Below, in pieces: positions 11,131-21,566 of a stretch of DNA of 64,000 nt. The position numbers and the translations under genes are program-made. Origin of the DNA: Chromera velia (lineage: Eukaryota > Sar > Chromeraceae); NCBI GenBank assembly GCA_018398765.1, contig JAHBMJ010003419.1, forward strand, positions 1-64,000. Reading direction: 5' to 3'. How positions within the stretch are numbered: position 1 is the stretch's first letter; every line of letters starts with the position of its first letter. The notes below the pieces were generated by a model that did no database searches, was not told the origin of the DNA, and was given only the letters and a program-made list of their open reading frames with translations.

Positions 11131-11432
11131 TGTTGTGTACCATAATGATGGTGCTAAACAGATATAAAGACAGTATAGAGGTGCACCCGGGGCTCGGCCG
11201 TCATTCAGAGTCCAAGGACTGTTAGATAGAGGAATAGAACGAAAGCCAGACAAAAGACGTCAATCCGGTCGATTTATCGAACGCATTGGATGAAGCGGAT
11301 GAACGCAATACGTCGATATACGTCGAGGACGGATGAGTTAAACGCCCGGCGCGGTCCCCGATATGAATCCTGGCCCGGCAAAGCGAGAATGTAGACCGCG
11401 TGCCTGTTCTACAACCACGGCGGCACGCAATA
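11131..11432 (-). repeat. LTR of the non-autonomous element (5' LTR)
   Basis: Direct repeat partner of 9260-9561. It differs at a handful of sites, so the insertion is fairly young. Confidence 0.85.
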
Positions 11433-11443
11433 ATAAGTGAATG

Positions 11444-12014
11444 ATCAGCTGTACCAGGGTGATCGAAGTCACCCCTATTTTCGTCGCTGGTAGTCGTGGG
11501 ATAGAACAATTAAATCGACAAACTAGGTTAGATCCACCTCTCATATATAGGGACGTGGCATGCATGAAAAAACACTCAATCATCATGAGTGAATGTAGAA
11601 GAACAATCTGAACTTCAACGACTCTGAAGACCGTGTGAGTTCAAGTTACTTTAAAAGTTTAGGTTCACTTAAATTTTTGTCCAACAATTTTATCGCACCT
11701 AAGTTACTCTAACTATTTCATCACACCTATTGTGACATAATTATTTGTGTTACTGGTACTAGTCTATAGGGTATTGTGTCACAATTTGAATTGTATCACA
11801 CTATATAGTTTCAGTGTAAAAAAGATATAACAGTTTAATAGTGTTTTAACTCCTATATAGTGCTTGTCTAGGCTACCCACATTAAAAAAAAAAAATTGAG
11901 CTAAAAACCTAATTAGTTTTTTTTAAATATTATTTTCGACGTTCACATCTCGGTTCTCAAAGTCAGCCTAGTGCTAGGCCTAGTGCCTAGACTAACAGAG
12001 AGTCTGAACAAGTC
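11444..12014. other. AT-rich spacer, no gene seen
   Basis: No frame with any protein-like quality. Poly(A) and poly(T) runs near 11883-11935. Confidence 0.5.
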
Positions 12015-12022
12015 TCCTACAG

Positions 12023-12799
12023 CTAGGCGCCGGCCAGAGAAAAAAAAAAAAAAAGATCTCCCAAAACCCTTTAAAGTGGATACTATAGCTGTTCGCTATA
12101 TACGGGGCTCTCTGAACTCTAATAGCTAAGATGGGCATTCAAGTTCAGTGGCTATAAGTGTCGTAGAAAGTCTGATCTAGGAGAGTTGTCCTGTTAATTC
12201 ATTAGTCAGATGCTACCACATCAATCAAGCGTGCATGCAGGCAGACTAATCAATTCCGACGTCAGGCCATGTCAGAATTATACAGGCCATCACTCATAGC
12301 ACCGCCGCGCCGCCACGCCGCCACGCCTTGAGCCCGTCACCTGCCCGCTGCTCGTGTCCGGCCTACAATAGCTGTAGCACTCGTGAACGGCTAGCTCAAT
12401 GACACGCCCTGTCGCTGAAAAATAAGTATGACAGTCCAGTCTTTTGCCTTTGTTCCACTACTGCCTTGCCCATTTTAATTTATATCAACAAATTTGCTCT
12501 CAATCAATTTGGTAGCTGATTCATGCGCGCCGTGGCCACTCCATCGCTCGGTCAGTCTGAACGGGACATGCCGTGGCCCCAGTAAAATAACACACAATAC
12601 CCTTTATTTTTTTTCTTTTTTTTTTCTGTATCAGTCAAACAACTGTTGTTCAAGTGTTGTACAAGTGTTGTTTGTGTGTTGTACAACTGTTGTTAAGTGT
12701 TGTTCAGGGTTGAAAAGTAAAAAAAAAAAGAAAAAAAAAAAAAGATCTCCTTAAATCGCTTATTTTTTTTCTTTTTTTTTCTCTCTAGCCGGCGCCTAG
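12023..12799. mobile_element. hAT-like non-autonomous element (MITE)
   Basis: The left end CTAGGCGCCGGCCAGAGA is repeated in inverted orientation at the right end, where it reads CTAGGCGCCGGCTAGAGA. Both sides are flanked by the same 8 bases, TCCTACAG (12015-12022 and 12800-12807). An 8-bp target duplication is typical of the hAT superfamily. The 777 bp interior has no transposase frame; it holds poly(A)/poly(T) blocks and a GTTGT-rich stretch at 12634-12715 that recurs inverted in the neighbouring element. Confidence 0.8.
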
Positions 12800-12807
12800 T
12801 CCTACAG

Positions 12808-13526
12808 CTGCAAGTGAGACCTGATGGTCCTGGTGGCGCTGAACAGGATATGGTTTCCTTTTTTTGGAAGTTGTGGAAGGAGGCAAGTAAAAAAAACAGG
12901 CATGCCGCAGTTATTGAAAAAGGGAAACAGAACCGTACCGGGCGGGTAGAAACTTTTTCCTAGACTTCTTCAAATCAAAAGGGACTTTCAGATCCTCAAA
13001 CTAGTCGCTAAGTGGAAGCTAGACTCTATAAGCTAAACTATGAACTAGAGCCCTTCTTAAGTGGGAGATCTGAACTAGGCCCAGATTTTTTACATTGAAA
13101 ATCGATCGAAAAAAAAAAAAGAAACTCAATTACTTTTTTATGCAATTACTTTTTTTTTTTTATGTGGGTGGCCTAGGTGCTTGTTTAGTAAAGACATTAT
13201 CGTACACATAACTTGTTCAAATAATATTATCCCTAGTATTATCCATTAAATATTTAACAAAAATCAATTAAAAATGAAAACATATAGATATAGAATGAAA
13301 AAAAATATGTTTCTATTGTGGTAATTATCATCTAGATTGTCATTGTTTTTCTTTTGTTTTTATTCATTTAATTTTGAGATCGATGTCACGCATATAACAA
13401 TCACGTTTTCCAATGAAAAGTTTTGATTTTGTAGGGAGGAAACAACCTCTAAAAATAAAAAGGTTGTAGTATAATGACATCCTCTAACTAGCTGACTAAC
13501 TATTATTTAGTAACTAATTTAATTAC
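12808..13526. other. AT-rich spacer between two transposons
   Basis: Low-complexity A/T-rich DNA. No coding or RNA gene seen. Confidence 0.5.
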
Positions 13527-13529
13527 TAA

Positions 13530-14214
13530 GGGGCGGCACACCAAAGATTTGAGAAACTCAGACTCTTTAGGAAACTCTTTGTCTGGACTGTTTGAAGCTT
13601 AATTGTGGATGTGTGTTTGGTCGGCAGAAAGAAGCAGAGCTATACGAGCATAACCAATAAAGATGTTGGGGTTAACTGATTGTGAAGGTCTTGTACTGAT
13701 CACAGTTTCTTAGCAGCATGTTTGTACTACTTTTTTTGAAGTTCAAGTGCATGCTCGGCTAATTAATTTTGTTTGTACTGATCTAAAAAAGCCCAAAAAA
13801 CAGCGTTTGGGGGCCTAGGGCGCGTGTTAGAGGGGGGGTTACCAAATTACATAAGAAAAGGGGGGGNNNNNNNNNNNNNNNNNNNNNNNNNNNNNNNNNN
13901 NNNNNNNNNNNNNNNNNNNNNNNNGGGGGACACATTTGGTAATGGGGTTGCCAAAAACTAGGTATATCACAGCAAAAAAAAAAAAAAACAGACTTGGCTT
14001 AATTTTTTTTTTCTTTTTTTTTTTGCGCAACACCTAAGCAACTTAGTAAGCAACACTTGTGCAACACAAAAACAATACTTATGCAACACTTGAACAACAG
14101 TTGTTTGTCACCTAACATCGTCGGGCAGAAAAAAAAGAAGCGAAGACGGGCTTAAATTATTTTTTTTTTTTCTTTGTGATACACCTAGGCCAAAAATCTT
14201 TAGTACGCCGCCCC
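13530..14214. mobile_element. Harbinger-like MITE spanning an assembly gap
   Basis: The left end GGGGCGGCACACCAAAGATTT pairs with the right end, whose reverse complement is GGGGCGGCGTACTAAAGATTT (19 of 21 alike). TAA flanks both sides (13527-13529 and 14215-14217). A 3-bp TWA duplication with G-rich ends fits PIF/Harbinger elements. The inside is broken by 58 N, so a transposase cannot be excluded, but the visible sequence is AT-rich and non-coding. Confidence 0.7.
13867..13924. other. Assembly gap (58 N)
   Basis: Run of N flanked by poly(G) on both sides (GGGGGG before, GGGGG after). The true length is unknown. The G runs may be sequencing artefacts at a hard template. Confidence 0.98.
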
Positions 14215-14217
14215 TAA

Positions 14218-15597
14218 CTAACATACTATCTAGCATACTATAGTAACTGGTCATTTAACGGAAGTTGTTACGGAACCGAAAGCTCTAGCGAAAGCTAAAC
14301 TGAAAGGTTATTTGACTAGCTATTTGATGGTCAAACCGGTCCGATTCGGTTAATCTAGCAAAGCCAACTTCATTCATTCATTCAATTAATAATCTATTTC
14401 TTGTCCTTGCTTAAGACGGTAAATAAGCTAGTAACTAGGCTAGTAATTAACCGGCGTTGACTAGGGCGTTAACTGGATGGAAAGTTTCAAAAGTAGATAA
14501 TCAACGTGAGAGTATGAGCTAGAGTAGTAGAGTCTAGAGTAGAGTCTGAGAAACAGGAGAGCACACCTTTTCATGGACGCATTTGACGAGGACATGCAGC
14601 ATGAAACAGGTTTCACTCTTCTTCCGCTTTAATTCATTCTTTCCTTCTTTGTCTCCGTTTCTTTCGGGGCCTCCCGATATGATTCAATCACCTTCTTTGC
14701 ATCAGAGCCAAAGTGATGAATGGATGTGCGTGTCTAGGTGTGTGTAAGCGTGAAAGAATGAAAGTGCAAGTCGGGGACTGAATACGTGAGTGTGTCTTCG
14801 GAAGGAGCACAGGATCATCGGGCTAGATTCGGGTCATCCAGGCGCTGGTTAGGGAAAGAAATTGCGGCAGAAGAAAGGAGAAAGGACGCCAGACAGCAAA
14901 AAGGGGGGAGGGACACCAGAGGAGATCCAATCGGGACGAAATCGACTCGATAGAGAGTCTGCATGTCCCATAATTCCTCTCGGAAGGAACTGTGTCGCCT
15001 AGCTTCCCTCCCTGCAGAGAGGGGCCTCTATTCATTCTCTCTTTCTGTCTCTCTCCCTTCACCTCTGCTGTTTTCCCCTTGCGGTCTTTCTCCCCTTCCT
15101 TCCCTCCCGTTTTTTCCCCTTCTGGAGCCCACCAGAGAACATCCACCGCCCCGCCAGCGCAACTCAGAGGAGCAGACACGCAACAGCGAAAACTTTAAGG
15201 AGAAGGAAATGAGTAAAACAAGCAACATACCCTGCGCCATCCAGAAGAGAGCGCAAAACGAAACACGAGAGGAAGGCAGGAACAAACGAGAAAGGCACCC
15301 ATCCCAATTCCCTTCTTTCTTCCTTCCTCGCTTCCTGCCTCCCATCGGCATCTTGATTGATGTCATTCCCCTGTTTGTAATCTTACGCTCACCCTCTTTT
15401 TTCTCTCTTTTCTGCATGTCTCCAATTCACTCCTCTGGCACCTCTGCCTTCTTCATTTGCCGTTCACTCCTCCCCGACCTGCCCCTCACAAATTCACATG
15501 CAAGCTTTCCCTTCCTGCTCGACAGGCAAACAGACAGACAGACAGATGGAGATGCAAAGAAAAGAGCCCCTCTGGCCCCCCCTGCCGGTCGGTCAAA
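14218..15597. other. Spacer downstream of the twin-CX9C gene
   Basis: Overlapping long frames on both strands at 14823-15604 are rich in Ser/Pro/Phe or in Glu/Lys/Arg and come from purine/pyrimidine strand bias. None shows a domain. The last few hundred bases are probably the 3' UTR of the minus-strand gene at 15598. Confidence 0.45.
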
Positions 15598-16425
15598 TCA
15601 TTGATGTCTGACTTCGGGGAAGAACCAGTGACCCCTGAGGAGAAAATTCCTCCTCTCAATGTACGACAACCCCTTCTTCATCTTCTCTGCATCCCACTTG
15701 CACTTGTCAAGCTCATCCGCCCACTTGAAACACTTCGTGGTCGCCCCCTCAGGGTCGATCGCTGCCTGGTGCGTCTCCGAGCACCGTTTGTACTCGATTG
15801 CCAGGTACTTGCACGTGTCTTTGGGGTTCTCTGCATTCAGGTGGTCACTGTATTCATTGACTGCCAGACGGATCTCGTCGGCAGACTTCGAGGGGCCGTG
15901 GCGAGACGGTGCGTACAGTCCATGGTGGTACGCAATCATCTTCTCCCACCTAGAGCTGAACGAGGGGGGACCGTCAGTGAAGCCCCCTAGAGGCATCTTG
16001 TCTGCCAGCATCGTCTCGTATGACCCTGAAATTCGGTCATTCTCTGGGTGGCTGTTCTCATGGTGGGGTTTGGGATCGGCAGCCCAGGGGAATTTGATGG
16101 CGTGACCTTTCTTGTTGTCATAAATGCTCTTGTACGCATGGGCACCCTTCTCCTGATAGTCAGGAATTTCCTTATACCCCCACTTGTACTGTTTGTAGTT
16201 GAATTCATCATCCTGCTTGGGTGTGATGGGGGTGCGCGTGGTGTGCTCTGGGAAGGCGATGGGGTGGTCCATCTGGGGAGTTGCCGTTTTTTTCCCGTGG
16301 TGTCCGTCTGCGTGATGGGGGGCAGACGGGCCCACAGCAGGCAAGAGGAAAGCCGCAAAGTTCATCCTGAACCTCCAGAGCCCTCTCAACAAACTCCTGC
16401 AGCCCTTCTCAGCGAGACGAGACAA
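15598..16425 (-). CDS. Twin-CX9C (CHCH-type) protein, probably mitochondrial
   Basis: A single uninterrupted frame of 275 residues. Cys205-x9-Cys215 (CKYLAIEYKRC) and Cys232-x9-Cys242 (CFKWADELDKC) form the twin CX9C motif of coiled-coil-helix-coiled-coil-helix proteins, which are imported into the mitochondrial intermembrane space by the Mia40 pathway and often are respiratory-complex subunits or assembly factors. The middle (residues 60-200) is rich in Lys, His, Tyr and Trp and has no repeat. The N-terminus (MSRLAEKGCRSLLRGLWRFR) is basic and could be a presequence; Met21 is an alternative start. The protein is longer than most members, which run to 80-150 residues, and its long N-terminal part is unfamiliar. 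A lineage-specific subunit of complex IV or ATP synthase is possible but unproven. Confidence 0.7.
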   Translation of the reverse strand: MSRLAEKGCRSLLRGLWRFRMNFAAFLLPAVGPSAPHHADGHHGKKTATPQMDHPIAFPEHTTRTPITPKQDDEFNYKQYKWGYKEIPDYQEKGAHAYKSIYDNKKGHAIKFPWAADPKPHHENSHPENDRISGSYETMLADKMPLGGFTDGPPSFSSRWEKMIAYHHGLYAPSRHGPSKSADEIRLAVNEYSDHLNAENPKDTCKYLAIEYKRCSETHQAAIDPEGATTKCFKWADELDKCKWDAEKMKKGLSYIERRNFLLRGHWFFPEVRHQ

Positions 16426-17349
16426 GACCGCCTGGCTATGGACAACGCGCAGAAAAGTTGGTGGAGTGAATCCACTTGCTTGAAAATGAAATTCAATACA
16501 CGTCTACATACAAAGAATTCAACCTCACCTCAGACCTTGCTGATGCCACATCTCTATCCGACAAACATGCTGGCAAAAGATTGCCGAAGGTGACAGAGGC
16601 GAGAAAGCAGATCGTCAAACTCGCTAGGAAGTCTGCAATAGTCTGCATGAGACTCGATCTCTGAGATCGATCTTTTGTCCGACGGAGACGGTCAGGAAGT
16701 CTGCGGCACTGCAGGCCGGGGCTGAATGCATGGCCGGGCCCGCGTGCCCGTAACCAATTAAAGCGAAGCGGGCCGGGGGCATGCACTTATATACCGGCCG
16801 AACAATCGATCCCGGCCGCGCGCGCCTGCAGGGAATAGCGACCGCGCGTGCATGCGCGCAAAACGACCGCGCATGGCCGAAAATTGTCCTCTCAGTGCAT
16901 AACACTGCATATATATATATATATATAATAATAGCTTTTTTTTTGTTTTTGCCGCCTTTAAATTTCTGCATGTCTTCGTTTCGTTCTTTTTGCCTTTGTG
17001 TTTGGTGCTTGCGCAAGGCTGGCAGCTACATTCTGCCAAAGTCTCCAAAAAGCAGGAAAGCCACAAATGCCGGAAGAATGCAGATAGCAAAGTGGCCTTC
17101 AGATTTCTTCACATTTTTTGTCCGAGACTGTCATACTGAATTATGTAGTCTTTTCTTGTTGCGCTCACTTTGTAGGAGAGAAATGAGCCTCCAGAAAACT
17201 CAAAAATAGTCGAAGAGTAATCTTCAAGAACTTGTGACTTTCTTGGAGGAAGGAAATGAAACCTCCGGCTTATGCAAATTAGAGCCCGTCACTGATAGAA
17301 TCAGGGTTGACCGATATTCTCGAGACAAGCGCACTTTTCGCGAAAACAA
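16426..17349. other. Region between divergent genes
   Basis: The minus-strand twin-CX9C gene and the plus-strand coiled-coil gene start on either side, so both promoters should be here. It holds a GC-rich stretch (16735-16880), an (AT)n tract at 16909-16927, and short frames at 16476-16664 and 16781-17209 that look fortuitous. Confidence 0.5.
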
Positions 17350-20300
17350 ATGGACTCCCAGGGCTCTCACACCCAGCAGCGTGCCACCATTCGCCTGGAG
17401 CGTCTGGAAAGGGAGCGGCTTGAGAGACTCGAGAAGGAAAAGGAGAAGGAGAGAACTCCCAAAAACGTTGTGCCCAAAACGAAGCCTCCCAGAAGAACTG
17501 GAGGGGGGTATTCAATCTTCGTGCACAAATCGGACCTCCCGAGTCTTCCCGGAATTCCAACAGCGCCTCCATGGACCAAAAACCGAAAGTCCCCTGCATC
17601 GGTCAGTCAGAGTGCAGCAAGGGAGAATGGAGTAAAATAGAGAAGCCCTACGTCGATGTGCATGTGTTGCACTTGACATTGAAGTCATGCAGGACTAAAT
17701 TCACATGCAAGCCATCATTTCCACAGTGCCTGCCTCCGTCTATGCATCATCTCCATTAGCTCCAATTTTTGCATTCCTGCGGAAGGAAGTGCATGCTGAT
17801 ACTCTGGCCTCTTCGGGACCGGCGTCTTCGACCATTCCCCCTCTGTTTCTAGTCTTCGATATCGCTCATACTAATATGTTGTTGTATTTATGTGAGCATC
17901 CATCCAGTAGTTGTTGCACGGTTGTACCTGTTCTCTCACACGTCTCTACCTGAACTCAAGAACCTTTCTTTCTCTTCACCTAGCTGCAGAGCACGAGCAC
18001 GTACCAGAAGGTGATCAACCGGAGACTCCACACGAAGGGTCAAGGGAAGGGAACCAGCGAGGGCAGCAGCACGCCCGTCCACTCGAGACGTCTGTCCGCG
18101 TCCAGCAGTGAGAGCCAGAGTCACCAGGCCACGCCAAGGAAGAGACACCCCAAGAAGACCAGGGAAAACCTTCACTTGGCGGGGGAGGTGGTGAGAAAGG
18201 AGTTGGAGGATGTTGAGACAGAGCTTGTGAGGGCAGAGGGGGACGAGGAGGAGGTGCGGTCTTTCCGGAGTTGTATGGACAAGGCAGCTGCTCAGTTGCA
18301 GGAGGGGGAGGCGGAGATACGCAGAAGGGCAGAGGAGAACGAGAAAGAGCTTGCGCGTGTGCTCGCTGAGTTAGAAAAACTGAAGGCGGGAAGTGCACAA
18401 GAGACACAGCAGCTTGAGGAGACCAGACGGGAAGTTGAGGAGAGAAAAGAATTCCTCGATTCCGAAAAAGAAACGTTAGAGGCAGTAAAGAGTGAATGGC
18501 AGGCCTCGAGGGCAGCGGAGGAAGAGCGTCTAGAAAGTTTAAAGAGAGAGTGTGATTCCCGTTCTGCTGAGGTGAAAGACCGTCGTGCTTCTCTCCTCGT
18601 TCAACGCGTGGGGCTGCAAGAACAGCTCCAAGACATTTCCAGACAGAGAGCCGAACTCATCAAAGAGAAGACAGAATTTGAACAACACAAAGCCGAGTTT
18701 GAGAGAGAACAGATGGAGCATCAGAAAGAGACTTTGAAGCAAAGTGCCAAACTCCAGGCCATAGAAACGGAAGTGAGTGAGAGATTGAGGCAGATAGACA
18801 ACCGCCGTTCCTCCCTTGCTGCCCGCACCGCCGCCCTAGGAGAAAAGGAGTCACTTCTAGAGTTGCGACGTGCACTGGCTGAATCTGAAAGAACACATGC
18901 AGACGAGAGGTTCAGGCAGGTGCAGGAGAGGGAGGGGGATTTGTTGGCCTCCAAAATTGAAATCGAAACACGGAGAGCCTCTGTCCTCATGCACAGAGAG
19001 GAGACAGAAAGAGAAAGACAGCGGTTACGGGAAGAGCAAAAAGCTCTTGAGGAGAGGCAGGAGGAGGTATCGGCGTCTCTGCGGAGGGAGGAGGAGTCCC
19101 TCAAAGCCCTCCGACGAGAGGCAGAGGACAGACAGAGAGACGTTGATGCAAGGAGGCTGTCGGTGTTTGAGCGTCAAGAAGAGTTGAAAGCGATGGAGTC
19201 TAGGCTTACAGAGCAACAGGAAGCCCTCAAGGAGGAAAGGAAAAGGTTAGAGGAAGACAAATCAGCGTCATCAGAGCGCAAGGGAGAGTTGGCATCTCTC
19301 GAGCAGCAACTGCAAAAGGACGCAGCAGCACTCTTCAGCAGTCGTGCTCAGTTGCATGCTCAATTAGAGGCGTTAGAGGGGGAGAGAAGGGCATTGGATG
19401 CAGCGCGTTCGGAAGAGAAGGCGCGCATTGCGCGCACCATGGAGACGCTTCAGTCGACCTCGGCGTCTGTCAATGAGCGTTTGGCGTTGGTTGCAGAGAA
19501 GCAGCGGGAGTTGGAAAGAGAAAAGGCGGAAGTGCAAGCAGAGAAGTCCCAATCAGTCATGCAGAGAGAGGCTGCAGAGATGGAGAGGGAGGCAGAGTGG
19601 AGAAAAGTCTCGCAACGCTCCAAGGAGGTAGAGGAGAAGGGAAGGGAAATTGATGAGAAGGGAAGAGAGGTAGAGGCCCGAAGAGCGTCTGTGCAAGCTC
19701 ACAGACAAACCGCAGAAAGAGAAAGACAGAAGTTGCGGGAAGAGCAGAAAGCTCTTGAGGAGAGGCAGGAGGAGGTATCGGCGTCTCTGCGGAGTGAGGA
19801 GGAGTCCCTCAAAGCCCTCCGACGAGAGGCAGAGGACAGACAGAGAGACGTTGATGCAAGACGGTTGTCGGTGTTTGAGCGTCAAGAAGAGTTGAAAGCG
19901 ATGGAGTCTAGGCTTACAGGGCAACAGAGAATGTTAGAGCAGGAAAGAGAGCGGGTCGATGCCGACAAGTCAGCTTCGTCCGAACAGAAGAGAGAGTTGG
20001 TATCTCTCGAGCACCAACTGCAAAAGGACGCAGCAGCACTTTCCAGCAGTCGTGCTCAGTTGCATGCTCAATTAGAGGCGTTAGAGGGGGAGAGAAGGGC
20101 ATTGGATGTAGCACGTTCTGAAGAAAAGGCGCGCATTGCGCGCACGATGGAGTGTCTTCAAACGACCTCCGACGTGCTCAACGACCGTCTTGCGTCTGTT
20201 GCGGAGAGACAGAAGGAGTTGGAGAGAGACCAGAAGAATTTGCTCGAACGCTCTCGAGAAGTTGACACAAAAGCCTCAGAGCTGCTTGGTCTTTCTGAGA

Positions 20301-21526
20301 AAGTCAAACAGAGGGAGGATGATTTGCAAAGTGAAGAGACCCGAATTCTTCAGCAGAAAGCTCTTGCGCAGTCAGAAGCAGCAGAAGAATGGAAACGCAT
20401 ATCGCACCGACAGACAGAGGTAGAGGAAAAGGGAAGAGAGGTAGAAGCCCGAAGAGCGTCTGTGCAAGTTCACAGACAAACTGCAGAAAGAGAAAGACAG
20501 AGGTTGCGGGAAGAGCAGAAAGCTCTTGAGGAGAGGCAGGAGGAGGTATCGGCGTCTCTGCGGAGGGAGGAGGAGTCCCTCAAAGCCCTCCGACGAGAGG
20601 CAGAGGACAGACAGAGAGACGTTGATGCAAGGAGGTTGTCGGTGTTTGAGCGTCGGGAGAAGTTGAAAGGTGTCGAGACGCGTCTAGCAGGCCAGCAGAG
20701 GGTGTTGGACACTGAGAGGGAGAGGTTGGAGGCAGACAAAAGCACGAACGAAGTCTTGAATCGCGAGAGACGTCGTGAGTTGTCCGAAAGAGAGGCTGTG
20801 TTGTCCAGAGAACGACACGACCTTGCTGAGCAAAGAAGAATACTGGATTCGGAACTAGCTTTCCTCACCCTCGAACGACAGAATTTTGAGGAATTTCGTG
20901 CCTCTGCAGCTGCTCGCGTGTCAGAGGCCATCGCGGGACTTGAAGCAACAGCATCAACCCTACAAACTGAGCAGGAAGCGTTGGTGGCGAGTCAGGAATC
21001 TCTTTCAAGAGAGAGGAGAGATTTGAAAGAGGGCTTTTTGAGATTGGAAGAAGATCACAAAGACCTCATGGCAAAAGCAGAAGCTGAAAGAGACGCGTTG
21101 AGAAAGAGAAGTGAGCACCTGAGAACGAAGGAAGAGGGGGTACGGGCAGTCTCAGATGAACTAGCTGCGCTCTCAAGCACACTGAGAGAACGTCAAAGTG
21201 CACTCTCGAAAGAAGAAGAGATTCTCAAAATCACAAAGGAGCAGCAAGAGGCAAGTGGAGATTTCCTTGTGTAGATGCTCTTTTGTTGGTGTTTTTGTGA
21301 TGTCTTTCTTTGTCATCTCGTGTTCTTCTGTCCCACCGAATGTTTGTCCATTTTCCTTCTCCTTTATATTCCAACCCCTGGACACCTGTCCTTTCCTCTT
21401 TCTGCCTGCAACCCTTTTTTTTCGCCATTGGTTCCTTGTGCTTTTTGCATTTGGCTGTCGGTGAATTCCCCTTTTGAACACGGAGGGCTACAAGGTTTTT
21501 ATCCGTCTGTTCTCCCCACCCCACCC

Positions 21527-21566
<40 letters not shown>

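Larger units (their letters stand above)
9260..11432 (-). mobile_element. Non-autonomous LTR retrotransposon, minus strand
   Basis: Two near-identical direct repeats of 302 bp (9260-9561 and 11131-11432) flank 1.57 kb. The repeats begin TGTT and end AACA (AATA in the right copy), the usual TG...CA arrangement. Read on the minus strand, the base next to the right-hand LTR starts TGGTACCAGACCTGG, a primer-binding site very close to the initiator-methionine tRNA type used by many copia elements. A purine-rich stretch on the minus strand lies near the other LTR. No reverse transcriptase, integrase or protease frame is present, only a gag-like one, so the element must depend on proteins from another copy. 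Flanking DNA carries TAAGTGAATG on both sides (9250-9259 and 11434-11443). Confidence 0.85.

Noticed and set aside
14823-15604. Overlapping frames on both strands up to 213 residues
   Set aside because: Open because of purine/pyrimidine bias. No domain, no splice partners, and each strand gives a low-complexity protein.
16476-17209. Small plus-strand frames between the twin-CX9C and coiled-coil genes
   Set aside because: No family features, and no splice site that joins them in phase to the exon at 17350.
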